DNA of 64,000 nt. Source: Oscarella lobularis. Its lineage: Eukaryota > Porifera > Homoscleromorpha > Homosclerophorida > Oscarellidae. How positions within the stretch are numbered: position 1 is the first letter of the stretch; every line of letters begins with the position of its first letter. Below are positions 28,360-38,122 of the stretch, in pieces. Below the pieces are notes generated by a model. It saw only the letters and a list, made by a program, of their open reading frames with translations, did not search any database and was not told the DNA's origin. The position numbers and the translations under genes are program-made. The stretch spans positions 496,001 through 560,000 of the forward strand of contig NC_089192.1 in the NCBI RefSeq assembly GCF_947507565.1, given 5' to 3'.

Positions 28360-28642
28360 CGAAATAGTGAAACGCTTCTCGGCAGTCTAGCAACGCATAC
28401 GGGAAAGTCCAGTCGGAGTTACGGCAGTTTGTGTCTGGGCAAATTTCGCATTCGTGTGACAAAATAAACATCGAAAAGGGAATAAGAGTTAATAGGTTCA
28501 CTTTCTATGACACGCAGAGTTATAAAAAGAAAAGGCGTAGTCATGATGTGGCCTCTAGGGTCATGTGCTGGTGACGTCAGGAACCGTAACTCTTTCGGTG
28601 ACGTAATTTCGTCCTCACTTCCCTGTTTCTACGCTAGTTCGA
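28360..28642. promoter_or_regulatory. Bidirectional promoter with CRE-like sites
   Basis: The start codons of the coiled-coil gene (-) and STAM (+) face away from each other across 283 bp. The gap holds a perfect palindromic CRE, TGACGTCA, at 28572-28579 and a half-variant, TGACGTAA, at 28599-28606, both close to the STAM start. CREB/ATF-type sites are common in divergent housekeeping promoters; use here is inferred. Confidence 0.5.
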
Positions 28643-31347
28643 ATGGCTAAAACCTTGGCGGACGACGTCGGTAAGTACGAAACACTCCCCCGAGCGGCGA
28701 AAGAGACTCATCCTACTCTCTAAGTGCGAGCGACAACCGACGAGAAAGCGGAAGAAGATTGGGGCCTCATTTTGGACATTTGCGATCGCGTCAACGCGTC
28801 GCCATCGTCGTAAGCGCATCAAACAGAGACCCATACGCAATCGCGACATCGTCTCGTCGTCTTCGTAGCGCCGGAGACGTCGTAAAAGCAGTGAAAAAAC
28901 GACTTCTCGATCCGCGACCTCGCGTCGTTCTCTTTGGACTCAGCGTAAAAACCGAACTCTATAACGCATATCTAATATCTGATTCACGTCTCGTACAAGT
29001 TACTGGGCGCTTTGGTCGATAATTGCAAAAAGCCACTCCATCTTGAAGTCTGCACTCGAGATATGGTCGAAACTGCGACGAAATTGCTTCAAAAAGTTGG
29101 CTTTAATTTTTTCTCTTTTGAGATAAATGATTTTAATTAAATTTCGTACTTTTTTAGAGTGGAACCCAGCAAAAGATTGCCGATAAAATGAAGGAGCTGG
29201 TGATAAAGTGGACAGGTGAAAATTTTAAAGGAGATCGTCAGCTGAGGTAAATTTCAATATAAAACCATAATCTGTCTTGACGTCTCTTTGTGTGTTAGCA
29301 TCTTCGAGTTGGAATTGTTGCCAAGAGTTCGTGGCACATCAGTAAGGAACCTTAGATATATGTAGACATGAGAATGCAGCGAATTTTGATTGCAGATGAC
29401 CGCTTCTCAGGCTCAGCTCAAGGAAGACGAAGACTTGGCCAAAGGCAGGCTAATTGAGTCTAGAAAATCTTTGTTTCTTATTCAAAGTTTTAGCTATTCA
29501 ACTGTCTCTCCAGGAAGAGCCTGCTCCTCGGGCTTCTCCCAGCGCAGCAGCATCAACACAACCCAGCGCAGTACGTTTTCAAATAGCAACAACTTCCTGC
29601 TTGTGTTCACCGTTCCAATGTTAGGCGCCGTCCGTTCTCTATCCTCAGCTTGGACAGGTTTCAGTTTCACCAACGCCAGCACGTAGAGTAAGCACTAATT
29701 ATTGTATGTCCAAACTTAGACAATGAAGACTCCTGTACTAGTCTCATAGAAACATTGTGTGTGTGTCGTAGGCTCTTTCTGAGCACTTCTTTACTTTATT
29801 CTAGAAGCCCCCTCTTCGTTCTGTGCGAGCGCTTTTCGACTTCGAAGCGGCCGAAGACAACGAACTGTCGTTTCAAGCCGGCGAAATCATCAACGTTCTC
29901 GACGACAGCGACGCGAACTGGTGGCGAGGACGAGGCTATCGAGGCGAGGGTCTTTTCCCTTCGAATTTCGTCACGTCGGATCTGACGCAGCCAGCCGCGC
30001 AACCCGCAACGACGCAGGGTAAGGAAAGTCTCTTATTTAAGAAGATTGAGGAAGAATGAAAGTCGTTGGTTGCTTCAGCGCTCGATAGACGCGTGAGATA
30101 CGCGGACGAAGTGGGTGGAAGTTTAGTGGAGAAAAAGCCGGAAATCAGCGAGGTATTACATATATAGAAACGATTGAGGAGGAGTTCTACGTGCGCGTGT
30201 GAACTTTAGGAGAAAATGGATTTGCTGCTCGAGATGCTGAAGAATGCCGATGCGACGGAGGGCAACGACGAAGAGAATACGACGCTCAAAGAACTGGAAG
30301 GTACGCGTTTTAGCGTCCACGTGTCTGCTTCAGTGTATACGTATTCCGCTTAGAGGAGTGCAAGCGTATGGCTCCTGTGGTCGTTGAAAAAATTCGCGAG
30401 GTAGAAGGGTAAGTACTAGTAGGCGTATATGAGTAGTATATGAATTTATTGGGGGGTACTTAGAGCTCAATCTGAGCTAAGCAAACTCACTGAACAATTC
30501 GAAGATGCCATGGCTCTCTATCAAAGGTAAAGAAGTACCTCTTCTCTTTTATTTTATATATATTTTCCTTAGGCTTATGAAAGAGATTCCTAAGCCCGTA
30601 TTTGCTGTTCAATCTACAGCTGGAAACGAGTCCGAACTTCCGCCAACCTATTCGGATGCAACTACAATGTCGTCGTATCCCGCGGGCACGTCACTTCCAC
30701 CTACGATTTCTTTCTCTGTTATGTATTTATTAGGGCCGACTCAATACGGTTACCAGTCTTCTCTGGAGCAGCCATCGATGGCGTATTCAGCCCCAGGTCT
30801 TCACCAACAACAGCAGCAGCAGCCACAAATGCAGTCGGGAAGTTTCTACGTAACCCCAGAACGAGCACCGGCTCCTCCTTCTGGCATGCCGATGGGCATT
30901 CCTACGTTTGGTAGCGTGCAGATTGACGGACCTCCGCCTCAGTCCTACACAACGCATCTTCCTCCTGTAATCTCCTCGTGCATTTTTCCAACCAGGAACC
31001 CCCAAAGTGTGTGTTCTCGTATAGGGAGCAAGTGGGCAGACGTTTCAAGATGCTGCTGCTGTTGGCCCTGACTCACTTACCGGCGGTTTTCAAGGACTAA
31101 GGTATGACACAGCACTTAGTATTTACTAGCACTCCTGGGGCAATACATTAGTCTACTGAAACAATACTGCTTTTCCCTTTTTTTGTACAGTATCGGTGGC
31201 CAGGGATACGCGGGTCAGCAACCTGCACAGTTCACAGGAACATCACCCTATGGACAACCCCAGCCGCTGCACGCTCAGCAGCCTCTTTACGCTCCGCAAC
31301 ATCCTCCAACGCAAGCGCCCGTCACCCAAGTCGCTCCGCTACGCTAA
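28643..31347 (+). CDS. STAM: STAM, ESCRT-0 signal-transducing adaptor
   Basis: ESCRT-0 subunit that, with HRS, sorts ubiquitinated receptors at early endosomes. About 17 exons, giving about 558-574 aa. Order seen: VHS domain (residues about 1-140, with [19 protein letters not shown] and [18 protein letters not shown]), a ubiquitin-interacting motif ([16 protein letters not shown]), an SH3 domain at 29805-30018 ([30 protein letters not shown]), a helical core (GAT-like) for HRS pairing, and a Pro/Gln/Tyr-rich tail ending [12 protein letters not shown]. The UIM is intact only if the intron 29445-29493 is removed, and that intron has a GC donor. A 48-bp T-rich in-frame stretch at 30686-30733 may be another GC-AG intron, hence the length range. 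Start chosen at MAKTLADDV, which leads into VHS as in the family. Confidence 0.93.
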
Positions 31348-31460
31348 CAAAAGCCGGAGCACGAACGCGCTTTCGAAAAATTCGGCGATCGCTTCTTTTC
31401 TCTTTATTCTATTCCAGCTACGCTTGCATGTAACTAAACTGCTTAAATACGCGAAATGTT

Positions 31461-33371
31461 CTATAAGACTTCTTCGAGTTTTTTGTGTAGTCGTGCCGCC
31501 TGCTCGTCGAAATCCCTATCGAATTCGTCCATTTGGCGTTTCAGCGCCTTCTCGTCGCCGTCGAGTCGTTTCGTCATGCGCTTGAGTTCAACATTGAAAT
31601 CGACGTCACTCTCCAAAAGCTCAAGCGTCTCTTGATCTTCTTCGGTTATCTCTTCGTCCTCCTCCTCCTCCTCCTCGCCGTCGTCTTCCTCCTCCTCTTC
31701 AACCCATATTCCTCTCTCTAGTTTCGACTGTATCGATTCCGATTGAGGCTGAAATTCGCGTTGCAATTGCTTCTCGACCGCCTCGCTGAATCGTCCGCTC
31801 TTTATCACGTCCGCAATCGTTTCCAGTTTATCGAGATTGTTCTTATGCTGCGCTTTCTCCTTGAACTCGTTCACCGTCGCCTGCCACGTCGAATGGGCGA
31901 CCTTGACGGCAAACGAATATCGTCCGCGAAGAAAACGCGAACTCGGCGGACGAGCCGAGTGGGGAATCGTGCCGTGGAATATCGCCGCTCGACCGTACGC
32001 CGGTCTCACCTGGGCAACGAGTTCGGCTCCCTCTTCCTCGCGATCGTAGAAGGCCGTCTCGCCGAGATCGTCCGCCGTCCAATTGGGAGACAGATAGAGA
32101 AGAAACGTCCACTGATCGTCCGTTTGGAGACAGTCCAAGTGAATGCGCGTGTGATCGGCGGCGCGGATTAGATTGCACGAGACGTCGTAGGGAAACCAGC
32201 CGTCGTGACCGCCGGAGACGTAGCGAGCCACTTGCCGAATTTTCAGCCAATACGTTGTACGAACAAAGTCATCTACGGGATAGCCGGATATCCAGTGAAC
32301 GTTGTCGCTGTCTGCCTCCAGTGAATCGTCATAGAAATACTTTCCGTGGGAAATAATGTAGGAGCGAAGTCGATCCAACTCGTCTTTGCTGAAGAGATCA
32401 TCAAAGACGATGATGCCCTTCTTCGTCGACGTCATATATCGATTGATTTCGTATTTGGCTACGTCGATTTCACCGACACTCGACGTCGACTCGTCGTCGG
32501 AGAAAGGAAGTCCCTCGCTGTACCCGGTTTTGCGATGGTTGTCAAGACGACGGCGTCGCAACTCCCATTCGACGGCCAAGCTCACGTTACGCGTCCATCG
32601 CACGAAAAGCATCCGTTGCCCCTGACGAACATTCACGCTCGGCGGCCGACTCAAGTAGGGAACGGTGGAGTCCCAGACGACGAGACGACCTCGATGCGGT
32701 TTGACTGGCGCAACGATTTCCATGTCCTCGTCGAAGAGCAACAAGTCGCCGTAGTCGTTTTTCCGCCAGCCCTCCTTCAAGTACATCACAGTGGAATACT
32801 CTTCTCCGACTGCGACGTCATTTTCGCGGGCGTGGGCGTGCACGTGCGTGTTATCCAATCGTCGCACGAGTTTGGACGTGACGTCAAACGGATAGAATAT
32901 GACGTCGGTGCGGCGCGCCGTTGATTGGACGGCTTGGCGAGTTGCGTGGCCTATGCGCGAGCGCGCGAACACGAGCGCGTCGAACGACGCTTCCCACGGA
33001 ACGTTGTCGTTCGCCGACGCGTCCTCGCGCGCCGAATCGGGATAGACGAAGCGCCACCAGCCGTTCGACGAAACGTAGAATTCGAGAGCCAATATCGACG
33101 AGGTATCGTAAAGGGAGTCGTAAACGCCGATTTGGCGACCGCCCGTCGTTTCGTAGTGCCAGCGTCGGCTCGATTCGATTGCTTCGGGCGGCTTTTCGGC
33201 GTCTGAAGCGACGGCGGCGAGAAACGCGGCCGAATCGAGCGTTTGCGTCGATGCATTCGACGCGAAAAGCGGCGAAGTGGCGCGACCGCCTACCTCGTAC
33301 GAAACGCGATCGTCGGACAAGGCCAAAGGTAAGAGGATAATAAGAAAGAGTCGACTGAGAGCTCTCGCCAT
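31461..33371 (-). CDS. Secreted protein with two 2OG-dioxygenase-like domains
   Basis: Single-exon 636-aa protein. Residues 1-19 are a clear signal peptide ([19 protein letters not shown]), so it enters the secretory pathway. Two related modules of the prolyl-4-hydroxylase/2OG-Fe(II) fold follow, at about residues 80-265 and 315-495. The second has the expected metal triad: H411 and D413 (RIHLDC) and distal H471 ([10 protein letters not shown]), followed by basic residues that could bind 2-oxoglutarate. The first reads HAH in place of HxD (about 178-180), and PYLSRPP replaces PHSARPP, so it is probably catalytically dead. The C-terminus (about 500-636) is a charged coiled coil with a long Glu/Asp run. 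There is no KDEL-type retrieval signal. Substrate unknown; collagen or another matrix protein would be a natural guess but is not shown. It converges with STAM and shares a 47-bp promoter with lipin. Confidence 0.8.
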   Translation of the reverse strand: MARALSRLFLIILLPLALSDDRVSYEVGGRATSPLFASNASTQTLDSAAFLAAVASDAEKPPEAIESSRRWHYETTGGRQIGVYDSLYDTSSILALEFYVSSNGWWRFVYPDSAREDASANDNVPWEASFDALVFARSRIGHATRQAVQSTARRTDVIFYPFDVTSKLVRRLDNTHVHAHARENDVAVGEEYSTVMYLKEGWRKNDYGDLLLFDEDMEIVAPVKPHRGRLVVWDSTVPYLSRPPSVNVRQGQRMLFVRWTRNVSLAVEWELRRRRLDNHRKTGYSEGLPFSDDESTSSVGEIDVAKYEINRYMTSTKKGIIVFDDLFSKDELDRLRSYIISHGKYFYDDSLEADSDNVHWISGYPVDDFVRTTYWLKIRQVARYVSGGHDGWFPYDVSCNLIRAADHTRIHLDCLQTDDQWTFLLYLSPNWTADDLGETAFYDREEEGAELVAQVRPAYGRAAIFHGTIPHSARPPSSRFLRGRYSFAVKVAHSTWQATVNEFKEKAQHKNNLDKLETIADVIKSGRFSEAVEKQLQREFQPQSESIQSKLERGIWVEEEEEDDGEEEEEEDEEITEEDQETLELLESDVDFNVELKRMTKRLDGDEKALKRQMDEFDRDFDEQAARLHKKLEEVL

Positions 33372-33418
33372 TTGCCGGGCGTTTGTTTAGCGCGCTGCTT
33401 CACGTGACGCCTCGCAGA
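33372..33418. promoter_or_regulatory. Ultra-short divergent promoter, oxygenase-like gene / lipin
   Basis: Only 47 bases separate the two opposed start codons. The stretch contains TTTGTTTAG and a CACGTGAC E-box (33401-33408) but no TATA box. The 5' untranslated regions of the two genes must overlap each other or the other gene's coding sequence. Confidence 0.5.
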
Positions 33419-36400
33419 ATGAACTACGTCTACAAAGTTTTCTCCGCGTGCAAGGACTTCTACAACGACATCAACCAAGCGACGCTCACGGGAGCGATCG
33501 ACGTCGTCGTCGTCGAGCAGGAAGACGGCTCGTACACCTGCTCGCCGTTCCACGTTCGCTTCGGCAAAATGGGCGTCCTACGCAGCAAGGAAAAGAAGGT
33601 AGAGACAGAGATCGCATCGTAGACGATCTCCTAAGACGCGAACCACGCAGGTAGATATATCGATAAACGGCGATCCGATCGATCTTCACATGAAATTGGA
33701 AGATACGGGCGTGGCACATTTTGTCGAAGAAGTCGACGAAGAGGTAACAAGATGGGGGACCTTTCCTTGGGAAGATTTTTTTCCCCCCGGAAATACGTGA
33801 ACTTTCCGCCTCTGCCCCGCCCCCCAAGGTTCCCATTGCTCTTTCTACGTCACCCGTTCCCGATGGCTTTGATCTGATGGCTCGTGGAATTGCGCAGATG
33901 AAAGCCGACGATAATTTTCTCAGTGATCAAAGTCCGGTAAGCGGTTGCCATGTCAACGAGAAAAACTATTCCTCGATGATTTGTCTTCTTTTTAGAGTGT
34001 CTCTATTCAAATCGAGTCGTCGAATATGTTGAGTCCGAGCGGGGCTGTCATTGGCTCTTTTTCTTCCCATAGTCATCCCTTTTCGGATACCGAGGACATG
34101 GCAGGCGGAAAGGGCGATATCGAAACGTAGCATCTTTAATTAAATGTTGTACTTTGTATACTGATTGATTGATGCATACCTGTTATTAGATCTGGTGTCT
34201 ATAGTGATAGCGAAGCCATTCTATCGAACCGAAAGCACATCCATCGCCAAGTATAGCAATAACTCTATCACTAATAATTATGATATATTTGTTTCGTATA
34301 GAAATCTTCTGAAAAGAAATCGTTGCTTAGTTCCATGTTCGGTCGACTCGTCGGCGGGCAGCAGCAGGAGAACAAAGAAGCCGACACCGGCGTCACTCTC
34401 TCGACGCTCGATAGACTCAATCCCAAGCAAGTGGCTCAATACGGCGTTGTCTCGTCGCCGCCCAAGTCGGACGAAAGCGATTCAGGTACGTCGTCCGTCT
34501 ATGGGTCACCGCTTCGAGATCGGACTCCAGGCGATGAGACGGACGCGAGGGGGTTGAGAGAGGAGGCATCGTCGCGGTAAGGGAGTCGAGAGAGAGAGGG
34601 GGTCCTTGCTTGTAATTGTTATTATAGGTCGGCCACTGTTGATATGCAGCTCTCTCTATGTGGCGGACTCAAGGGCCCAGACTCGAAGATTCCTGATGGT
34701 ATGTCCATAGTACTGCATAGCTATGCGGTTGTGTAACGCGAGGACTTCTTTCTTACTGCTTAGACGTTTTCCAACGACACCTAGTCTCCTTCAGCGACTT
34801 CGCAGAGAAACCCGGCTTAGTCTCCGATCCAAACCTAGTGATCAAGCTAAACGGAAAGTAAATGAAACAATTTTACTTATTCATGTTTCCCCGAATCGAT
34901 TAAAGGTACTACGTGTGGGACGTCATTGGTCCAATGATGCTGTCGCAATTCGCTTTCAATAAGCCTTTACCAGAAGTAAGGCTGACTTTGACTTTAGAAA
35001 ATTCTAAGCATAAGCCGTCATCTCTTCTTTTCCAACCAGAAACGTCTAAACAGTCTCATAAAAGAACGTATGCCTCAAAAGGTAGAGCCTCGTCGATTGG
35101 GAGAAATAATTTTAATTTTATATTCTTTATCTCCCTCAGCGACCGTGGTTTCGAATGCCGTGGCGTCGTCAGACGAGCTCGACTCCGGCCGAGGTGACCA
35201 TTACGACGAAGGGGGGCAACGACAGCGAAGACGGCGGCGCTCCGCGCGGAGTCTTCCCCTTGTCCAGCGACGAAGATTTCGCCGTGACCGACGAGGAAGG
35301 AGGGAGCGCGAAGGGAAAGGAGACGACGGCGCCGACGCCGACGCCGATGCGAGCCGCAAGTCAACCGAGAAAGAACTATAAGCGATCTTACTTTCTGACG
35401 TCAGATGAATTGGTTAGGACATGTGATGTTTGGGCTTTCAGAAGGGGAGGGAAACGTTCGTTGTTGTTTTTTTTTAGAAAAAGCTGAATTTGAAGAGAGG
35501 AGCAAATGAAGTGGTGTTTTCGGTCACGACGAAGTATCAGGTGGGAAAAGGCTTTGTTTTGCTCGTATGCATCTCTTTGAATGTGACGTCGTTCCCAGGG
35601 CACTGCGAGAGCCGTTTCTACAATATACGTTTGGAAGTGCACCGACAAGGTCGTCATATCGGATATTGACGGCACAATAACGAAGTTCGTCTCGTCGTGG
35701 AATCTGATTTTTAATTAATCTTTCTTTCAGGTCAGATGTCTATGGTCAGATTTTGCCCTTTTTTGGAGCCACGTGGGCTCAGAGTGGAGTGGTAGGCACG
35801 CGAGCGCTAATCATCTGTAATGAATTGAGAGATTTTACGTTATAGGCGAAACTCTTTACCTCTATCTATGAAAACGGTTATCAGTTCCTCTATTTATCCT
35901 CGCGAGCCATTGGACAGGTGAGCGCCTCCCTACCTTATCCCTCCTTTCCACTACAGTTCTTCTGCTATGTATAGTCGCGTACGACTCGAGGCTACTTGAA
36001 GAAACTGAAGCAGGGAGAAATTTCCATGCCTGACGGTCCTCTTCTCTTGTCGCCTACGTCTCTATTCCGCGCCTTTCACCAGTTAGTTCTCTATTCGAGT
36101 TTATAGGAGGTTTCCTTGTGCTATTCGTTTTGTTATAGGGAAGTTATCAAGAAAGAACCCGAAGTGTTTAAAATGGCCGCTTTGAAGGAGATTCGAAAAC
36201 TGTTTCCCGACTCCGTCTATCCCTATCATGCTGGATTTGGCAACAAAGAAACCGTAAGGAGCACTTTTTTCTCATTACATTATAATACATTGGCTGTTTA
36301 GGATAGCACCGCGTATAAGGGAGTAGGCATTCCGAAATCAAGGATTTTTATCATTAATCCTAAGGTGAGCTCTCGTAGAGGAAAAGAACGACTAGCTTGA

Positions 36401-36638
36401 CTCTATCTTAGGGCGAAGTAGCTCACGCACGGAGTTGCACACTGCAGACATCGTAAGTACGCGTACTCCCTCACTGCTCCTCTCCGCCTAATATCTTCGC
36501 TCTGTCAGCTATTCCAAACTCCTAGGCGACGTCGACATGATCTTTCCGCCGTGTCTGCACACAGGCGACGACGTTGAAGAACAGTTCAACGACTTTTTCT
36601 ACTGGAAAGATACAGTTCCTCATCTAGACGTAGAATAG
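33419..36638 (+). CDS. LPIN: Lipin, Mg-dependent phosphatidate phosphatase
   Basis: Converts phosphatidic acid to diacylglycerol at ER membranes; members also act as nuclear co-regulators. About 19 short exons. The N-LIP domain opens at the chosen start ([52 protein letters not shown]). The middle part is Ser/Pro-rich, with a family block ([34 protein letters not shown]) and a tryptophan motif, [10 protein letters not shown]. The C-LIP catalytic domain contains the HAD nucleophile motif SDIDGTIT; codons 35662-35676 encode DIDGT, i.e. DxDxT. It continues through [18 protein letters not shown] and [10 protein letters not shown] and ends [17 protein letters not shown]. Both catalytic aspartates are present, so it should be active. 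Exon ends include 33598, 33743, 33936, 34126, 34576, 34975, 35412, 35684, 35791 and 36253. A single lipin here is the usual state for invertebrates. Confidence 0.95.
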
Positions 36639-36965
36639 CCCACCCGTTGTATAGTAAGTGTGTACAAAGAGCGCCCCCTTGGCGCTAAAGTTATGTACAA
36701 TAGTTAATTTCCTTACGAATTCAAAGCCCCCCCCCCCCCCCCCCCCCCCTGCGCCCTGGTAGCAAGAGCCCTCCTACCTCTTCCCGATTTGAAGATCGTT
36801 TCCTCTCGTATCCCCACCCTCCATCTGCATCTCATTCCATGCACAGAAGCACCGTCATCGTTTCCTCTTTATTTACGACAAGGATAACAGAACGCTTCCG
36901 TTCTGCAAGTCCACTTGGTAACGGGTGTCTCTCAATTGTCAACATTCGACCACCCGAAGTCCGAA
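36639..36965. other. Intergenic region between lipin and the next gene
   Basis: Non-coding stretch of about 330 bp. It holds a 23-base uninterrupted C run and, on either side, pyrimidine-rich sequence. It must include the lipin 3' end and the promoter of the following gene; I see no clear polyadenylation hexamer or TATA box. Confidence 0.5.
36727..36749. repeat. Homopolymer tract of 23 C
   Basis: An uninterrupted run of 23 cytosines (guanines on the minus strand). Such runs can form G-quadruplex or i-motif structures and are unstable in length. The exact count could also be a sequencing artefact. Confidence 0.9.
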
Positions 36966-37841
36966 ATGCAGACGCCGCTCCCGCGGCGTAGGCGCGATAG
37001 TCGTGACGCTACCGCCTCGATTTTCGACATCGGCGGCGAGGACTTCGAACGGAGACGCCGCGACGAGAACTCTTTCTCGTCGCCGCGACCGTCGAACGAA
37101 TATCGCATGGCGTTAGAATCCCTACTCAAAGTATACAGCGAAGAGATATATCCTAAAGGGGCATCTATCTGTATCTCATAGGCGAAGCAGCGAGAGTCGT
37201 CGAGTCGACGAGCAGCGACTCGGCCTAAAACGACGGCAGTCGTCTCGTCGTCTCGTCGACACTTTCCGCCTTTGCTACCGCGCGATCCGTCGCTCTCCAA
37301 AGTCAAACCCGCCGTCGTCTTGGTGACGACCGCCGACGATGCGACGGCAACGGCGACGACGACGACGACGGAGACGAATCGTCACGGTCGTTGGGGCGCG
37401 AAGCCGAACTACGACTACGAGGCGAAAATGCCGTCGCTTCGAACGTCGCAGATGCTCGGGAAGCACTGGTCGGCGACGAAGAAGCCGACGAGTCACGAAC
37501 AGTCGACGCGACGAAATGTGGACGTTCGTTTGGCGCCCGTCAATTCGGCGAGGAATTTTGTCGACTTTCGTCTTCTCTTGCCGACGCCTGCGGGGGCGTT
37601 GTCGTCCGCCGAGACGAGGACAGCCGACGTTTTTTCGTCGGGTCTCGGTTGGAATGTCGAGGCGCCCGACATGTCTTGGGAGGAGTTTCACGGTTGGAAT
37701 CCCGACTGTTCGAAGGACGTCTTCTTGCGATGTCTTAGCTGGCTTAGGGATTGCTATATGCAATTGCCCGAGCTGCAGCCGAGTCGGTGCAGTTTGACAA
37801 CGTTTACGAAAGTGAGAACCGACTCGGACGAAGTCATTTAA
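36966..37841 (+). CDS. Unknown basic protein, about 274 aa
   Basis: Two exons, 36966-37130 and 37182-37841, joined by a 51-bp intron (GTATAC...TCATAG) in frame. The protein begins MQTPLPRRRRDSRDATAS with FDIGGEDFERRRRDE, is Arg/Ser/Thr-rich and low-complexity in the middle, and becomes more ordered after about residue 150 (NVDVRLAPVNSARNFVDF, GLGWNVEAPDMSWEEFHGWN, FLRCLSWLRDCYMQLPEL). No signal peptide, membrane segment or known motif was recognised. The real start is the ATG at 36966. The long frame over the GC-rich part has strong shadows in other frames, but this frame is the one continued by the spliced first exon and by the more complex C-terminal half. Function unknown. Confidence 0.6.
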
Positions 37842-38122
37842 TTAATTAATTAATTAATCTCCTGCCGATCTCTCCCAATCTATTAATGTTTTTAAATTTA
37901 ATTCAAGTGTCGCTCGGATGTGGGCGTGGTTTTTATTTGTTCTATCTGATGCCCGTATATCCGGGTAGGGTAAACGGCTTTTGAAGGAAAAACGAAGAAA
38001 AACCGTTTACCCTACAATATACGGGCCACTCATATGCTACTACACAGTGGTGTAATAGCGTAATGAAGGCATTTGCTGCGACGGCTGCCCAGCAAATTTA
38101 TTTTTCTAAACAAAATCTTCCG
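37842..38122. other. Gap between two converging genes
   Basis: Holds ATTAATTA repeats right after the stop of the upstream gene (37838-37859) and a strong 76-bp hairpin (separate entry). No coding potential was recognised. Confidence 0.6.
37951..38026. repeat. 76-bp near-perfect hairpin
   Basis: GCCCGTATAT at 37951-37960 pairs with ATATACGGGC at 38017-38026, and GTAGGGTAAACGG at 37965-37977 pairs with CCGTTTACCCTAC at 38003-38015. That gives 23 paired bases with one small asymmetric bulge (CCGG against A) and a 25-base purine-rich loop. It lies between the 3' ends of two converging genes. It could be a small foldback element, a structured transcript end, or a small-RNA precursor. Confidence 0.8.

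Noticed and set aside
28298-28501. Minus-strand frame MNLLTLIPFSMFILSHECEI resembling a signal peptide upstream of the coiled-coil gene
   Set aside because: The start at 28359 in another frame splices cleanly through all twelve exons; the signal-like frame does not connect.
32346-32924. 192-codon plus-strand frame inside the oxygenase-like gene
   Set aside because: Antisense shadow of a certain 636-codon gene with a signal peptide and catalytic motifs.
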